Assembly: GCA_007128045.1 (NCBI GenBank)
Contig: SKYG01000360.1
Span: 1 to 16,029, forward strand
Reading direction: 5' to 3'
Origin: Bacteroidales bacterium
GTDB lineage: Bacteria; Bacteroidota; Bacteroidia; Bacteroidales; UBA7960
DNA: 16,029 nt
The notes under the pieces were generated by a model. It saw only the letters and a list, made by a program, of their open reading frames with translations, ran no database searches and was not told the origin of the DNA. Of the stretch, positions 1 to 6,576 are shown piece by piece (within the stretch, counting starts at the first letter, position 1; each line of letters opens with the position of its first letter). A program made the translations under genes and the position numbers.

Positions 1-729
1 ATTGGACAAGAAATAGCCTCGGTAGATTTTGAGTCTGAGGTGACAGTTACAACTGGCGGTCAATTTACCTTTGAGATCATTGATAATCCGAAAAAAACCG
101 GGTTGAATACAACGAGTAAGTGTGGTCAAATAGGAAGAACAAACGAAACTTGGTGGGCGTATGTTGACATTCCTCTTGAATTTTCTATTCCTGCGAATGA
201 AAAACGCTATGTTCATATGATGGTGTTATATGCTGATCAGCCTCATATTTCGATGCGTTTGAATAATGTAAATACAGATTATGATCCTGTAGAATTTTAC
301 ACAGAATTGGGGGAATGGCAGGATCTGGTTTGGGAATTTGAAGGTGGTGCTGACGGCAAAGATGTAACTCAAATAAGAATATTAGCAGATGCAGGTTTCA
401 GTAATAATCCTGCAGGGTTTGTCCTCAATAATACCGATAAGTTTGGTTTGATTGATGAGATTATTGTAAATGAAAGTGCTGAACCAAGAACAACTATTTC
501 AACATCTGTTCAAAAGGAGCTTGCAGACAAAAACTATACACTTACTGCCAGTAATGGAAGTATTCGTTTTTTTATGAATGACCAAACGACCAGTCAAGTT
601 GATATTTTTGATATTAGAGGCGTTTTGATTAAATCATTTAGGCAAAATGCGTTTGAGTATGTGGTTCCTGTGTCCGGCTTGTATTTTGTCAGAATTGGCA
701 ATACGACGGAAAAAGTTCTGGTAAAGTAG
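1..729 (+). CDS. Secreted beta-sandwich (carbohydrate-binding-like) protein with T9SS sorting domain, 5'-truncated
   Basis: The frame is open from base 1, so the gene starts upstream; the GTG at 40 is internal. About 242 residues are visible. The first ~150 after the leader look like an all-beta module with conserved Asn/Trp/Gly spacing (DNPKKTGLNT, TWWAYVDIPL, GEWQDLVWEFEG, FGLIDEIIVNE), as in galactose-binding-like or CBM-type domains. The last ~80 residues end in a type IX secretion C-terminal sorting domain (VDIFDIRGVLIKSF, VSGLYFVRIG, ending KVLVK), which directs export through the outer membrane and surface attachment. No catalytic motif is recognisable. The first visible residues (IGQEIASVDFESEVT) match the post-signal-peptide segment of the next gene, so probably only a signal peptide of ~20 residues is missing. 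If so, this is a small stand-alone surface binding protein. It could instead be the end of a larger enzyme. The sorting domain is well supported; the binding role is inferred. Confidence 0.68.
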   Translation: MGQEIASVDFESEVTVTTGGQFTFEIIDNPKKTGLNTTSKCGQIGRTNETWWAYVDIPLEFSIPANEKRYVHMMVLYADQPHISMRLNNVNTDYDPVEFYTELGEWQDLVWEFEGGADGKDVTQIRILADAGFSNNPAGFVLNNTDKFGLIDEIIVNESAEPRTTISTSVQKELADKNYTLTASNGSIRFFMNDQTTSQVDIFDIRGVLIKSFRQNAFEYVVPVSGLYFVRIGNTTEKVLVK

Positions 730-735
730 GTTTTT

Positions 736-743
736 TAAATTTG
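736..743 (+). promoter_or_regulatory. Possible Bacteroidota -7 element (TAAATTTG)
   Basis: The octamer fits the TAnnTTTG consensus of Bacteroidota housekeeping promoters and lies just after the stop codon of the first gene. No convincing TTTG is seen at the -33 position. If used, it would give a leader of about 210 bases ahead of the GH43 gene, passing through the palindrome at 841-938. A single short match is weak support. Confidence 0.2.
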
Positions 744-798
744 GTGGCTAACAATAGTATGTTACTGCCGATGCGTTTAAAGAAAAATCCAGAAATAA

Positions 799-839
799 GC
801 TTGCTAAAAAATGCTTAACTCAAATTCTTGCAAGCAAGC
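799..839 (+). repeat. Small inverted repeat, 7-bp arms
   Basis: GCTTGCT (799-805) and AGCAAGC (833-839) are exact reverse complements around a 27-base loop. The loop side of the right arm also forms the palindrome CTTGCAAG. The element sits immediately before the larger palindrome, so two folds may stack in this gap. No function is assigned. Confidence 0.4.
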
Positions 840-840
840 A

Positions 841-938
841 ACAGAGCCTAGCGATTCCGCTCAACTATTAATAAAATGTTGGCTTTCGCTAATTTTATTA
901 GTTAAAGCCAGCATTTTAAAAATAGTAATATGCTCTGT
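841..938 (+). repeat. Extended imperfect palindrome in the intergenic gap (terminator or processing hairpin candidate)
   Basis: Four nested arm pairs are visible. The outermost is ACAGAGC (841-847) with GCTCTGT (932-938). Next is ACTATT (864-869) with AATAGT (921-926). The core is a 15-bp arm (872-886) paired with 904-918, with one G:U wobble. The innermost is CTAA (889-892) with TTAG (898-901) closing a 5-base loop. The core alone is a strong hairpin. The right arm ends in TTTT followed by A's, not a long T-run, so classical Rho-independent termination is possible but not clear. The left side has a 16-base bulge (848-863). It lies between two exported-protein genes and could separate or tune their expression. 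Confidence 0.55.
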
Positions 939-963
939 AAATTAGGAACTTAAGTTATTGTTT

Positions 964-2181
964 ATGAAAAATGAGTTTGTTTTATTGGTGTTTTTTTTCA
1001 TCACATCCATAAGTTTAATTGGACAAGAATTAGAATTAGTAGATTTTAAGTCTGACGTGACAGATATTCTTGCTTTCGTTGATATCATTGAAGCTATTGA
1101 CAACACAGAAGAGGAAACCCAGTATAATTCTTTTAGACCTGGAGAATTGTGGCATGATAATGATGGAGAAATTTTAAATGCTCATGGAGGAGGTATTCTT
1201 GAGCATGATGGAAAGTATTATTGGTTTGGAACGCATTTGGAAACCGGGCATCAGTCATATGTAGGTGTAAGATGTTATTCTTCTTCAGATCTTTACAATT
1301 GGGAAAATGAGGGAGTTGCATTGCCTGTGGTAACCAATGATGCTGACCATGATATAACTGCAGGCTGTGTCATTGAACGGCCAAAAGTTATTTATAATGA
1401 GTTAACCGGTAAGTTTGTCATGTGGTTCCACCTTGAGTTAAGGGGGCAGGGCTATAAAGCTGCTTTGGCTGCCGTTGCCGTTGCTGATAACGTTACTGGG
1501 CCTTATACTTTTATCGAGAGTTTAAGACCTAATGCAGGTCACTGGCCGCTGAATTTCACCGAAGCTCAGAAAAATACCAAATACGACTACGATATAGGAC
1601 GATATACTGCTGAAGGACGACAAAATGTTGTTGATGGTAGGTATGTTGTCCGGGATTTTAAGGACGGACAGATGAGTAGGGATATGACCCTTTTCGTGGA
1701 CGATGATCAGAAAGCCTATCTGGTTACTTCTTCAGAAGAAAACCAAACTTTGCATATTCATGAATTAACGGATGATTATCTTGGTTTTACAGGAAGATAT
1801 ACCCGGGTACTGCCCGGCGAAAGAAATGAAGCTGCCGCTGTTTTTAAGCACCAAGGGAAATACTTTATGATTGCTTCGGGGCTTACCGGCTGGGATCCAA
1901 ACCCTGCCAGAAGTGCTGTCGCCGAGGATGTTTTGGGCCCCTGGATATCTCTTGGAAACCCCGCAATCGGAACCGAGGAGCAAATCAAAACCACGTTTAA
2001 TTCACAAAGCACTTATGTTCTGCCTGTCAAGGTTGCTGATGATGTATATATTTATATGGGTGACAGGTGGAACCCTGCAAACCAATTGGACAGCCGCTAT
2101 GTTTGGCTGCCTCTTTATATGGAGTACGGGAAACCTGTTATTCGCTGGCGTGATGAATGGTCTCTTGAAGATTATAGATAA
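964..2181 (+). CDS. Secreted GH43 glycosidase, exo-beta-1,3-galactanase type
   Basis: Five-bladed-propeller GH43 enzyme of the GH43_24/GH43_34 type, expected to release galactose from beta-1,3-galactan or a related galactoside. An upstream TTG at 958 is in frame, but ATG 964 is preferred: it gives 405 residues beginning with a clean signal peptide (MKNEFVLLVFFFITSISLIGQ). Numbering from the TTG, key sites are GELWHDNDG and NAHGGGILEHDGKYYW (62-89), CYSSSDLYNW (106-115), IERPKVIYN with Glu140, RDMTLFVDDD with Asp242, NEAAAVF with Glu291 as the likely general acid, and FNSQSTYVLP with Gln350. In fungal exo-beta-1,3-galactanase a Gln at this place is proposed to replace the usual Asp base. There is no extra binding domain and no T9SS tail, so it is probably periplasmic. 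A 27-bp gap links it to the sulfatase gene downstream. Residues ~22-35 repeat the leader of the previous gene. The family is secure; the exact substrate is not. Confidence 0.85.
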   Translation: MKNEFVLLVFFFITSISLIGQELELVDFKSDVTDILAFVDIIEAIDNTEEETQYNSFRPGELWHDNDGEILNAHGGGILEHDGKYYWFGTHLETGHQSYVGVRCYSSSDLYNWENEGVALPVVTNDADHDITAGCVIERPKVIYNELTGKFVMWFHLELRGQGYKAALAAVAVADNVTGPYTFIESLRPNAGHWPLNFTEAQKNTKYDYDIGRYTAEGRQNVVDGRYVVRDFKDGQMSRDMTLFVDDDQKAYLVTSSEENQTLHIHELTDDYLGFTGRYTRVLPGERNEAAAVFKHQGKYFMIASGLTGWDPNPARSAVAEDVLGPWISLGNPAIGTEEQIKTTFNSQSTYVLPVKVADDVYIYMGDRWNPANQLDSRYVWLPLYMEYGKPVIRWRDEWSLEDYR

Positions 2182-2208
2182 AATTAAAGCAAATTAAAAA
2201 AAATAAAA

Positions 2209-3657
2209 ATGAAACATTCAATTGCTTTTACCTGTATATTTTCTTGTACATTTTTAATTGATGCAGAAGGAGTGATAGGTTCTCAATCTGGCGATATAGA
2301 TTCCCCAGGAGTTTCAGGTAAAAAGCCAAATTACATAATTATTCTAGCCGATGATTTGGGATTTGGCGACGTGGGATTTAACGGTAGCACCCAGATTAAA
2401 ACCCCTAATATGGATCATTTGGCTAAAATAGGGGTGATGTTTACTCAGGGTTACGTTTCTTCGGCGGTGTGCGCTCCTTCGAGAGCCGGGCTGATGACAG
2501 GAATTAATCAGGTGAAATTTGGTTTTGATAATAATCTGGGAGGACACGAACACTACCAACCGGGCTTTGATCCTGAATATATGGGGCTGCCGGTTTCTGT
2601 AAAAACCATTGCTGAACGGTTAAATCCACTGGGATATGTCTCAGGATTAATTGGTAAATGGCACCTTGGGTATGAGCCGCACCATCATCCGCTTAATAGA
2701 GGGTTCGACGAATTCTGGGGTTACCAGGGTGGTGGACATGATTATTTTCGCTCAGAACCTGATGGAGAAGGCTATCTTTCGCCTATTGAATCTAATTACA
2801 AAACGCCGCAGCCCATCACCTATCTTACCGATGACAAAGGAGATGAGTGTGTGGGTTTTATCCATCGACATAAAGACCAACCTTTCTTTCTGTTTGCTTC
2901 ATTCAATGCCCCGCATACGCCGATGCAGGCTACAAAAGAAGATCTGGAATTGTATAAGCATATAGAAGACACCCGAAGACGCACTTATGCAGCCATGGTT
3001 CACCGATTGGATGTTAACATTGGTAGAATTCTTTCTGCGCTAAAGGAAAATGGTCTTTGCGAAAAAACACTAATTGTTTTTTTGAGCGATAACGGAGGGC
3101 CGGTCACCAGCAATGCTTCAATAAATGCACCATACAACGGACAAAAGGGAACATTACTGGAAGGAGGTATTCATGTGCCGTTTGTCATGAGTTGGCCGGG
3201 AACACTTCCCGCCGGATTGACTTATTCCAATCCTGTTTCGTCATTAGATATTACACCCACTTTCTTAGATCTGGCAGGTGGAGAGATTGAGGGAGACGAC
3301 ATATTTTGTGGGGTTAACTTAATACCTTTTATTCTTGGAACGAATCCTGAACCACCACATGAAGAACTGAAGTGGCGCTTTACCATTAGTGCGGCAATAA
3401 GAGATGGTGATTGGAAATTGATACGCCTACCTGATCGATTGCCTATGTTGTTTCATTTGGGTGTCGATCCCTCCGAACAAAACAATGTTGCTCTGGAGAA
3501 TATTGAAAAAACAAAGGTTTTGCTGCAAAGACTTGGTGAATGGGACGTTTCTCTTCCGCATCCTTTATTTTTGGAAGGAGCCCGGTGGAAACGTGTATCA
3601 CTTGATAGGTATGATGAAGTGTATCAACTTCAACAACCCAATGATATTGCTCATTAA
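2209..3657 (+). CDS. S1-family (formylglycine) sulfatase, exported
   Basis: Arylsulfatase-type hydrolase of 482 residues that removes sulfate esters from glycan units. It has an N-terminal hydrophobic signal segment (1-20) and a Ser/Gly-rich linker. Active-site features in order: ADDLG (Asp48, Asp49, calcium ligands); the sulfatase signature CAPSR at 88-92 (Cys88 is the residue converted to formylglycine, Arg92 stabilises it); GKWHLG (Lys150, His152); NAPHTP (His236); SDNGG (Asp294, Asn295); and GQKG (Lys313). All expected catalytic positions are present, so it should be active. A Cys-type motif in Bacteroidota is matured by an anSME radical-SAM enzyme, and none lies in this window. It starts 27 bp after the GH43 gene in an A-rich leader, which supports one transcript. 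The sulfate position and S1 subfamily cannot be read from sequence alone. Confidence 0.92.
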   Translation: MKHSIAFTCIFSCTFLIDAEGVIGSQSGDIDSPGVSGKKPNYIIILADDLGFGDVGFNGSTQIKTPNMDHLAKIGVMFTQGYVSSAVCAPSRAGLMTGINQVKFGFDNNLGGHEHYQPGFDPEYMGLPVSVKTIAERLNPLGYVSGLIGKWHLGYEPHHHPLNRGFDEFWGYQGGGHDYFRSEPDGEGYLSPIESNYKTPQPITYLTDDKGDECVGFIHRHKDQPFFLFASFNAPHTPMQATKEDLELYKHIEDTRRRTYAAMVHRLDVNIGRILSALKENGLCEKTLIVFLSDNGGPVTSNASINAPYNGQKGTLLEGGIHVPFVMSWPGTLPAGLTYSNPVSSLDITPTFLDLAGGEIEGDDIFCGVNLIPFILGTNPEPPHEELKWRFTISAAIRDGDWKLIRLPDRLPMLFHLGVDPSEQNNVALENIEKTKVLLQRLGEWDVSLPHPLFLEGARWKRVSLDRYDEVYQLQQPNDIAH

Positions 3658-3768
3658 AAAGATAAATGGTGAGCGCGATAAACCGATTTTTTAAAATCAG
3701 GAATCCTTATGGTTCCATGAGAAATTACCAACCGATTCTGCATTATTCTTGAATTATATAAAATTAAA

Positions 3769-5718
3769 ATGAAAAAAATTATTTTTTTGCTTTGTGTGAC
3801 TCTGTTTTTATTGGGAAATACCGCAGCCCAACTTCCATCTATTAAAAACGGAGTTCTATGGCGTGACACCGAGGGACAACGGATTCGAGCCAATGGAGTT
3901 AGCGTTATTGAACACGATGGCACTTACTACATGATTGGATCTGACAACTCGTTGGGTTATGAATCTGCCAGAGTGAATTTGTATTCGTCCACCGATTTAA
4001 TGAATTGGGAATTTAGAAATACGATAATAGATGAAAATACCAACTCTCAATTGAATAGTGGAGAGCGCTTTATTGAGCGACCGTGTTTAATTTATAATGC
4101 TCAAAACGATCAATTTGTTGTATGGGCTAAATATCAAACCACTGGATATACAGCAGATGAAGCAGCTATTTTTTATAGTAATACGGTAGATGGAGACTAT
4201 ATTTATCACAAAGCATTTCAACCTAAGGGGCTTGATTCTAATGATGGTAGCTTGTTTAAAGACAATGATGGGACTGCTTATTATATTTCTACAAATAAGG
4301 AGTATCGTAGTTTAAATTTGTATACCTTATCAGATGATTATCTGGATGTAATAGATTATTCTATTTTGTTTTCAGGAGACAATAAAGAAGCTCCTGTTAT
4401 TTTTAGGAAGAACGACATATACTATATGCTGGCTTCCGCAAAAACAGGGTGGGATCCAAATCAGGGTACTTATAGTACCTCCACTTCATTGAAAAGCGGA
4501 TGGTCGGAATGGAAGAATTTTGGCGATAGGTTGACATTCGCGACACAGCCCACAACAGTAATTCCAATTTCCGGATCAGCAGGCACTTCATATTATTATG
4601 TCGGGGACAGATGGAGAGATCTAACTATTGCTGCTTCGAAAACCCTCATGCTGCCCATAACAATTGGTGATGGGACGTTAAGTCTTAATTATGTGCATGA
4701 GTTTTCTATTGATTTCGAGACTGGAGAATTTGCCGAGTATGACGATAATTCCTATGTTCCGCAGGATAATTGGAGTGTAGTTTCAGTTTCAAATGAACAT
4801 TTATCATACCCTGCCGTAAATACATTCGATGGAAACATTAATACGTTTTGGCATACAAATTGGATTGGCGGCGCACAACCTCATCCCCACGAGGTTGTTA
4901 TAGATTTAGGTGCAACCTATTCTATTTCGGGTTTTATGTATGTGCCCCGTATGGATAATAATCCCAATGGAAATGTAGAGTATTTTCAGCTGTTTTTAAG
5001 TGTCGATGGCTCCAATTGGGGCTTGCCAGTGGCAGCAGGTAGATTGAACTACCAGAGTGAGGTTCATTTTGAGACTGCTACGGCTCATTACATGAAGTTT
5101 GTCAGTCATTCCGGGATTAATGGCCATTCAGCAGCCTCAGACTTTAGATTACTAACGAATAGTGATTATAAAAAAACCGAAATAGCCACATGGTTTCAGA
5201 TTAATGGCGGTAATTGGATTAATAGAACGGTAATAGAAGTCGATGCCGGTGCTAACTTAATAGTTGGGCCACAACCACGAATATGGGGATCGCATAGTTG
5301 GGTAGGGCCAAATGACTTTTATGCCAACACCAGGCCTCTTACTTTTAACAATGTCGATGCCTCGATTGAAGGAGAATATACAATTTATTATCTGGACGAT
5401 CAATATTATTGTCATAAGAAAACAATAGAAATCATGGTAAACAGTCCTGCCTCTTTAGATAATCCCATCGAGGATGATTTATCACTTTCTCGAGTATACC
5501 CCAATCCTGCAAAGGATTATTTTAATATATCTCTTATTGGTATTGAAAACCCTGCTGTTTCAATTTACGACATAAAAGGTTCCTTAGTTTACCAAAAGCA
5601 GACTAATCAGCCATTGTTGCGACTATCAAAGCATCCTGTCTTTAAGAAGGGTATTTATATAGTAACAATAATGAGTGATGATCAAAGGATTTATCATCAA
5701 AAATTGGTTGTTGATTAG
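3769..5718 (+). CDS. Multidomain GH43 enzyme with F5/8-type C domain, Ig-like domain and T9SS sorting tail
   Basis: Large secreted enzyme of 649 residues. The signal peptide is 1-20 (cleavage near AAQ). The GH43 propeller covers ~25-325 and resembles the upstream GH43: GVLWRDTEGQ, IEHDGTYYMIG, LYSSTDLMNW, IERPCLIYN (Glu103), NDGSLFKDNDG (Asp159), KEAPVIF (Glu207, likely acid), TFATQPTTV (Gln260 in place of the usual base). An F5/8-type C (CBM32-like) sugar-binding module spans ~331-463 (AVNTFDGNINTFWHT, YFQLFLSVDGSNW). An Ig-like beta domain follows at ~473-556 (PQPRIWGSHSWVGPNDF, GEYTIYYLDDQ). The last ~75 residues are a type IX sorting domain (VYPNPAKDYFNISL, VSIYDIKGSLVY, KKGIYIVTI). It should be displayed at the cell surface, where its binding domains hold the polymer. 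It is separated from the sulfatase by 111 bp and from the next gene by 6 bp. GH43 with galactanase-like active site is secure; substrate is inferred. Confidence 0.88.
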   Translation: MKKIIFLLCVTLFLLGNTAAQLPSIKNGVLWRDTEGQRIRANGVSVIEHDGTYYMIGSDNSLGYESARVNLYSSTDLMNWEFRNTIIDENTNSQLNSGERFIERPCLIYNAQNDQFVVWAKYQTTGYTADEAAIFYSNTVDGDYIYHKAFQPKGLDSNDGSLFKDNDGTAYYISTNKEYRSLNLYTLSDDYLDVIDYSILFSGDNKEAPVIFRKNDIYYMLASAKTGWDPNQGTYSTSTSLKSGWSEWKNFGDRLTFATQPTTVIPISGSAGTSYYYVGDRWRDLTIAASKTLMLPITIGDGTLSLNYVHEFSIDFETGEFAEYDDNSYVPQDNWSVVSVSNEHLSYPAVNTFDGNINTFWHTNWIGGAQPHPHEVVIDLGATYSISGFMYVPRMDNNPNGNVEYFQLFLSVDGSNWGLPVAAGRLNYQSEVHFETATAHYMKFVSHSGINGHSAASDFRLLTNSDYKKTEIATWFQINGGNWINRTVIEVDAGANLIVGPQPRIWGSHSWVGPNDFYANTRPLTFNNVDASIEGEYTIYYLDDQYYCHKKTIEIMVNSPASLDNPIEDDLSLSRVYPNPAKDYFNISLIGIENPAVSIYDIKGSLVYQKQTNQPLLRLSKHPVFKKGIYIVTIMSDDQRIYHQKLVVD

Positions 5719-5724
5719 TTTTAA

Positions 5725-6498
5725 ATGAAAAGTATGAAGATTTTATTTTTATCTCTGATATTGGTGCATTTTGCTTTGGTTTTTGCTTGTGGTGAACGTA
5801 ATGATGATATTGATGATTTTGGATATGGGTTCGCAACTGATGAGACAGATTATTTAAAGAGTTTTAAAGAATTGCTTGAGTTGAAATGGCCGAATAATAA
5901 GACGATGAACATCGTCTTTCATGGTCATAGTGTACCTTCAGGCTATTTTAGAACCCCTGTGGTAAATACATTGGAAGCTTATCCGCAACTGTTTTTAAGG
6001 TACCTGAAGGATCGTTATCCCCATGCTGTGATAAATTCCATAACAACCTCTATTGGTGGCGAAAACGCACAACAAGGGGCAGAACGATTTAAGGAAGATG
6101 TTTTAGTAATGAAGCCGGATGTGCTGTTTATTGATTATGCGCTCAATGACCGGGGCATCAGCCTTGAAGCAGCTGAGAAGGCATGGCGACAGATGATTGA
6201 AGACGCATTGAAGGTGGATGTAAAAACCATTCTCTTTACGCCAACTCCTGACTTGAGAGAAGATATTCTGGATGAAGCAGCACCTCTTGATAGATATGCC
6301 AGGATGATACGAAAATTGGGAAAAGAATATGATATCCCGGTAGTAGATAGCTATAGACACTTTCAAAATTTAAAGGAAGCCGGTTCTGAATTGTCGCAAT
6401 ATATGGCTCAGAATAATCATCCCAATGCATTGGGACATATGGAGGTTTTAAATGTAATGGTATCAACGCTGTTTAAGAGAAGCCTGTTAGATGATTAG
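5725..6498 (+). CDS. SGNH/GDSL-family hydrolase (probable carbohydrate O-acetylesterase)
   Basis: Protein of 257 residues with a hydrophobic N-terminus ending LVFAC (Cys22), an imperfect lipobox, so it may be a lipoprotein. SGNH blocks are visible: block I HGHSVPSG with Ser69 as likely nucleophile (GHS in place of GDS), block II IGGENA (Gly111/112), block III YALNDRG with Asn141, and block V NHPNALGH with His232. The usual Asp three residues before that His is Gln229; from memory this is common in the GHSVP-type subfamily, so it is probably not inactivating. Such enzymes commonly remove acetyl or other acyl esters from polysaccharides, which would unblock the chain for the glycosidases next door. 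It starts 6 bp after the GH43 stop, so the two are almost certainly co-transcribed. A second in-frame ATG lies at 5734. The fold is secure, the acyl group removed is not known. Confidence 0.85.
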   Translation: MKSMKILFLSLILVHFALVFACGERNDDIDDFGYGFATDETDYLKSFKELLELKWPNNKTMNIVFHGHSVPSGYFRTPVVNTLEAYPQLFLRYLKDRYPHAVINSITTSIGGENAQQGAERFKEDVLVMKPDVLFIDYALNDRGISLEAAEKAWRQMIEDALKVDVKTILFTPTPDLREDILDEAAPLDRYARMIRKLGKEYDIPVVDSYRHFQNLKEAGSELSQYMAQNNHPNALGHMEVLNVMVSTLFKRSLLDD

Positions 6499-6540
6499 CG
6501 GTAGGTAGAATGTTTTAAAAGGGTACGTTAATTTTATATG

Positions 6541-6576
6541 TTATTATGAGAAATTTAGTTATTATGAGAAGTTTAG
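6541..6576 (+). repeat. 18-bp tandem duplication covering the beta-galactosidase start
   Basis: TTATTATGAGAAATTTAG (6541-6558) is followed at once by the same 18 bases with one change (A to G) at 6559-6576. Each copy carries an in-frame ATG (6546 and 6564). The unit is six codons, so the frame is kept and the signal peptide begins MRNLVI-MRSLVF. It duplicates the start codon and its immediate upstream bases. Confidence 0.85.

Noticed and set aside
745..938. Integron attC site
   Set aside because: GCTTAAC at 813 fits an R-box and GGCTAAC / GTTAAAG come close, but no properly paired R and L boxes are found, the outer palindrome ends do not fit, and there is no integrase or cassette array.
1871..2197. 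108-residue open frame overlapping the end of the first GH43
   Set aside because: It lies in another frame of a well-supported GH43 gene whose conserved motifs continue to the stop; the alternative peptide has no recognisable features.
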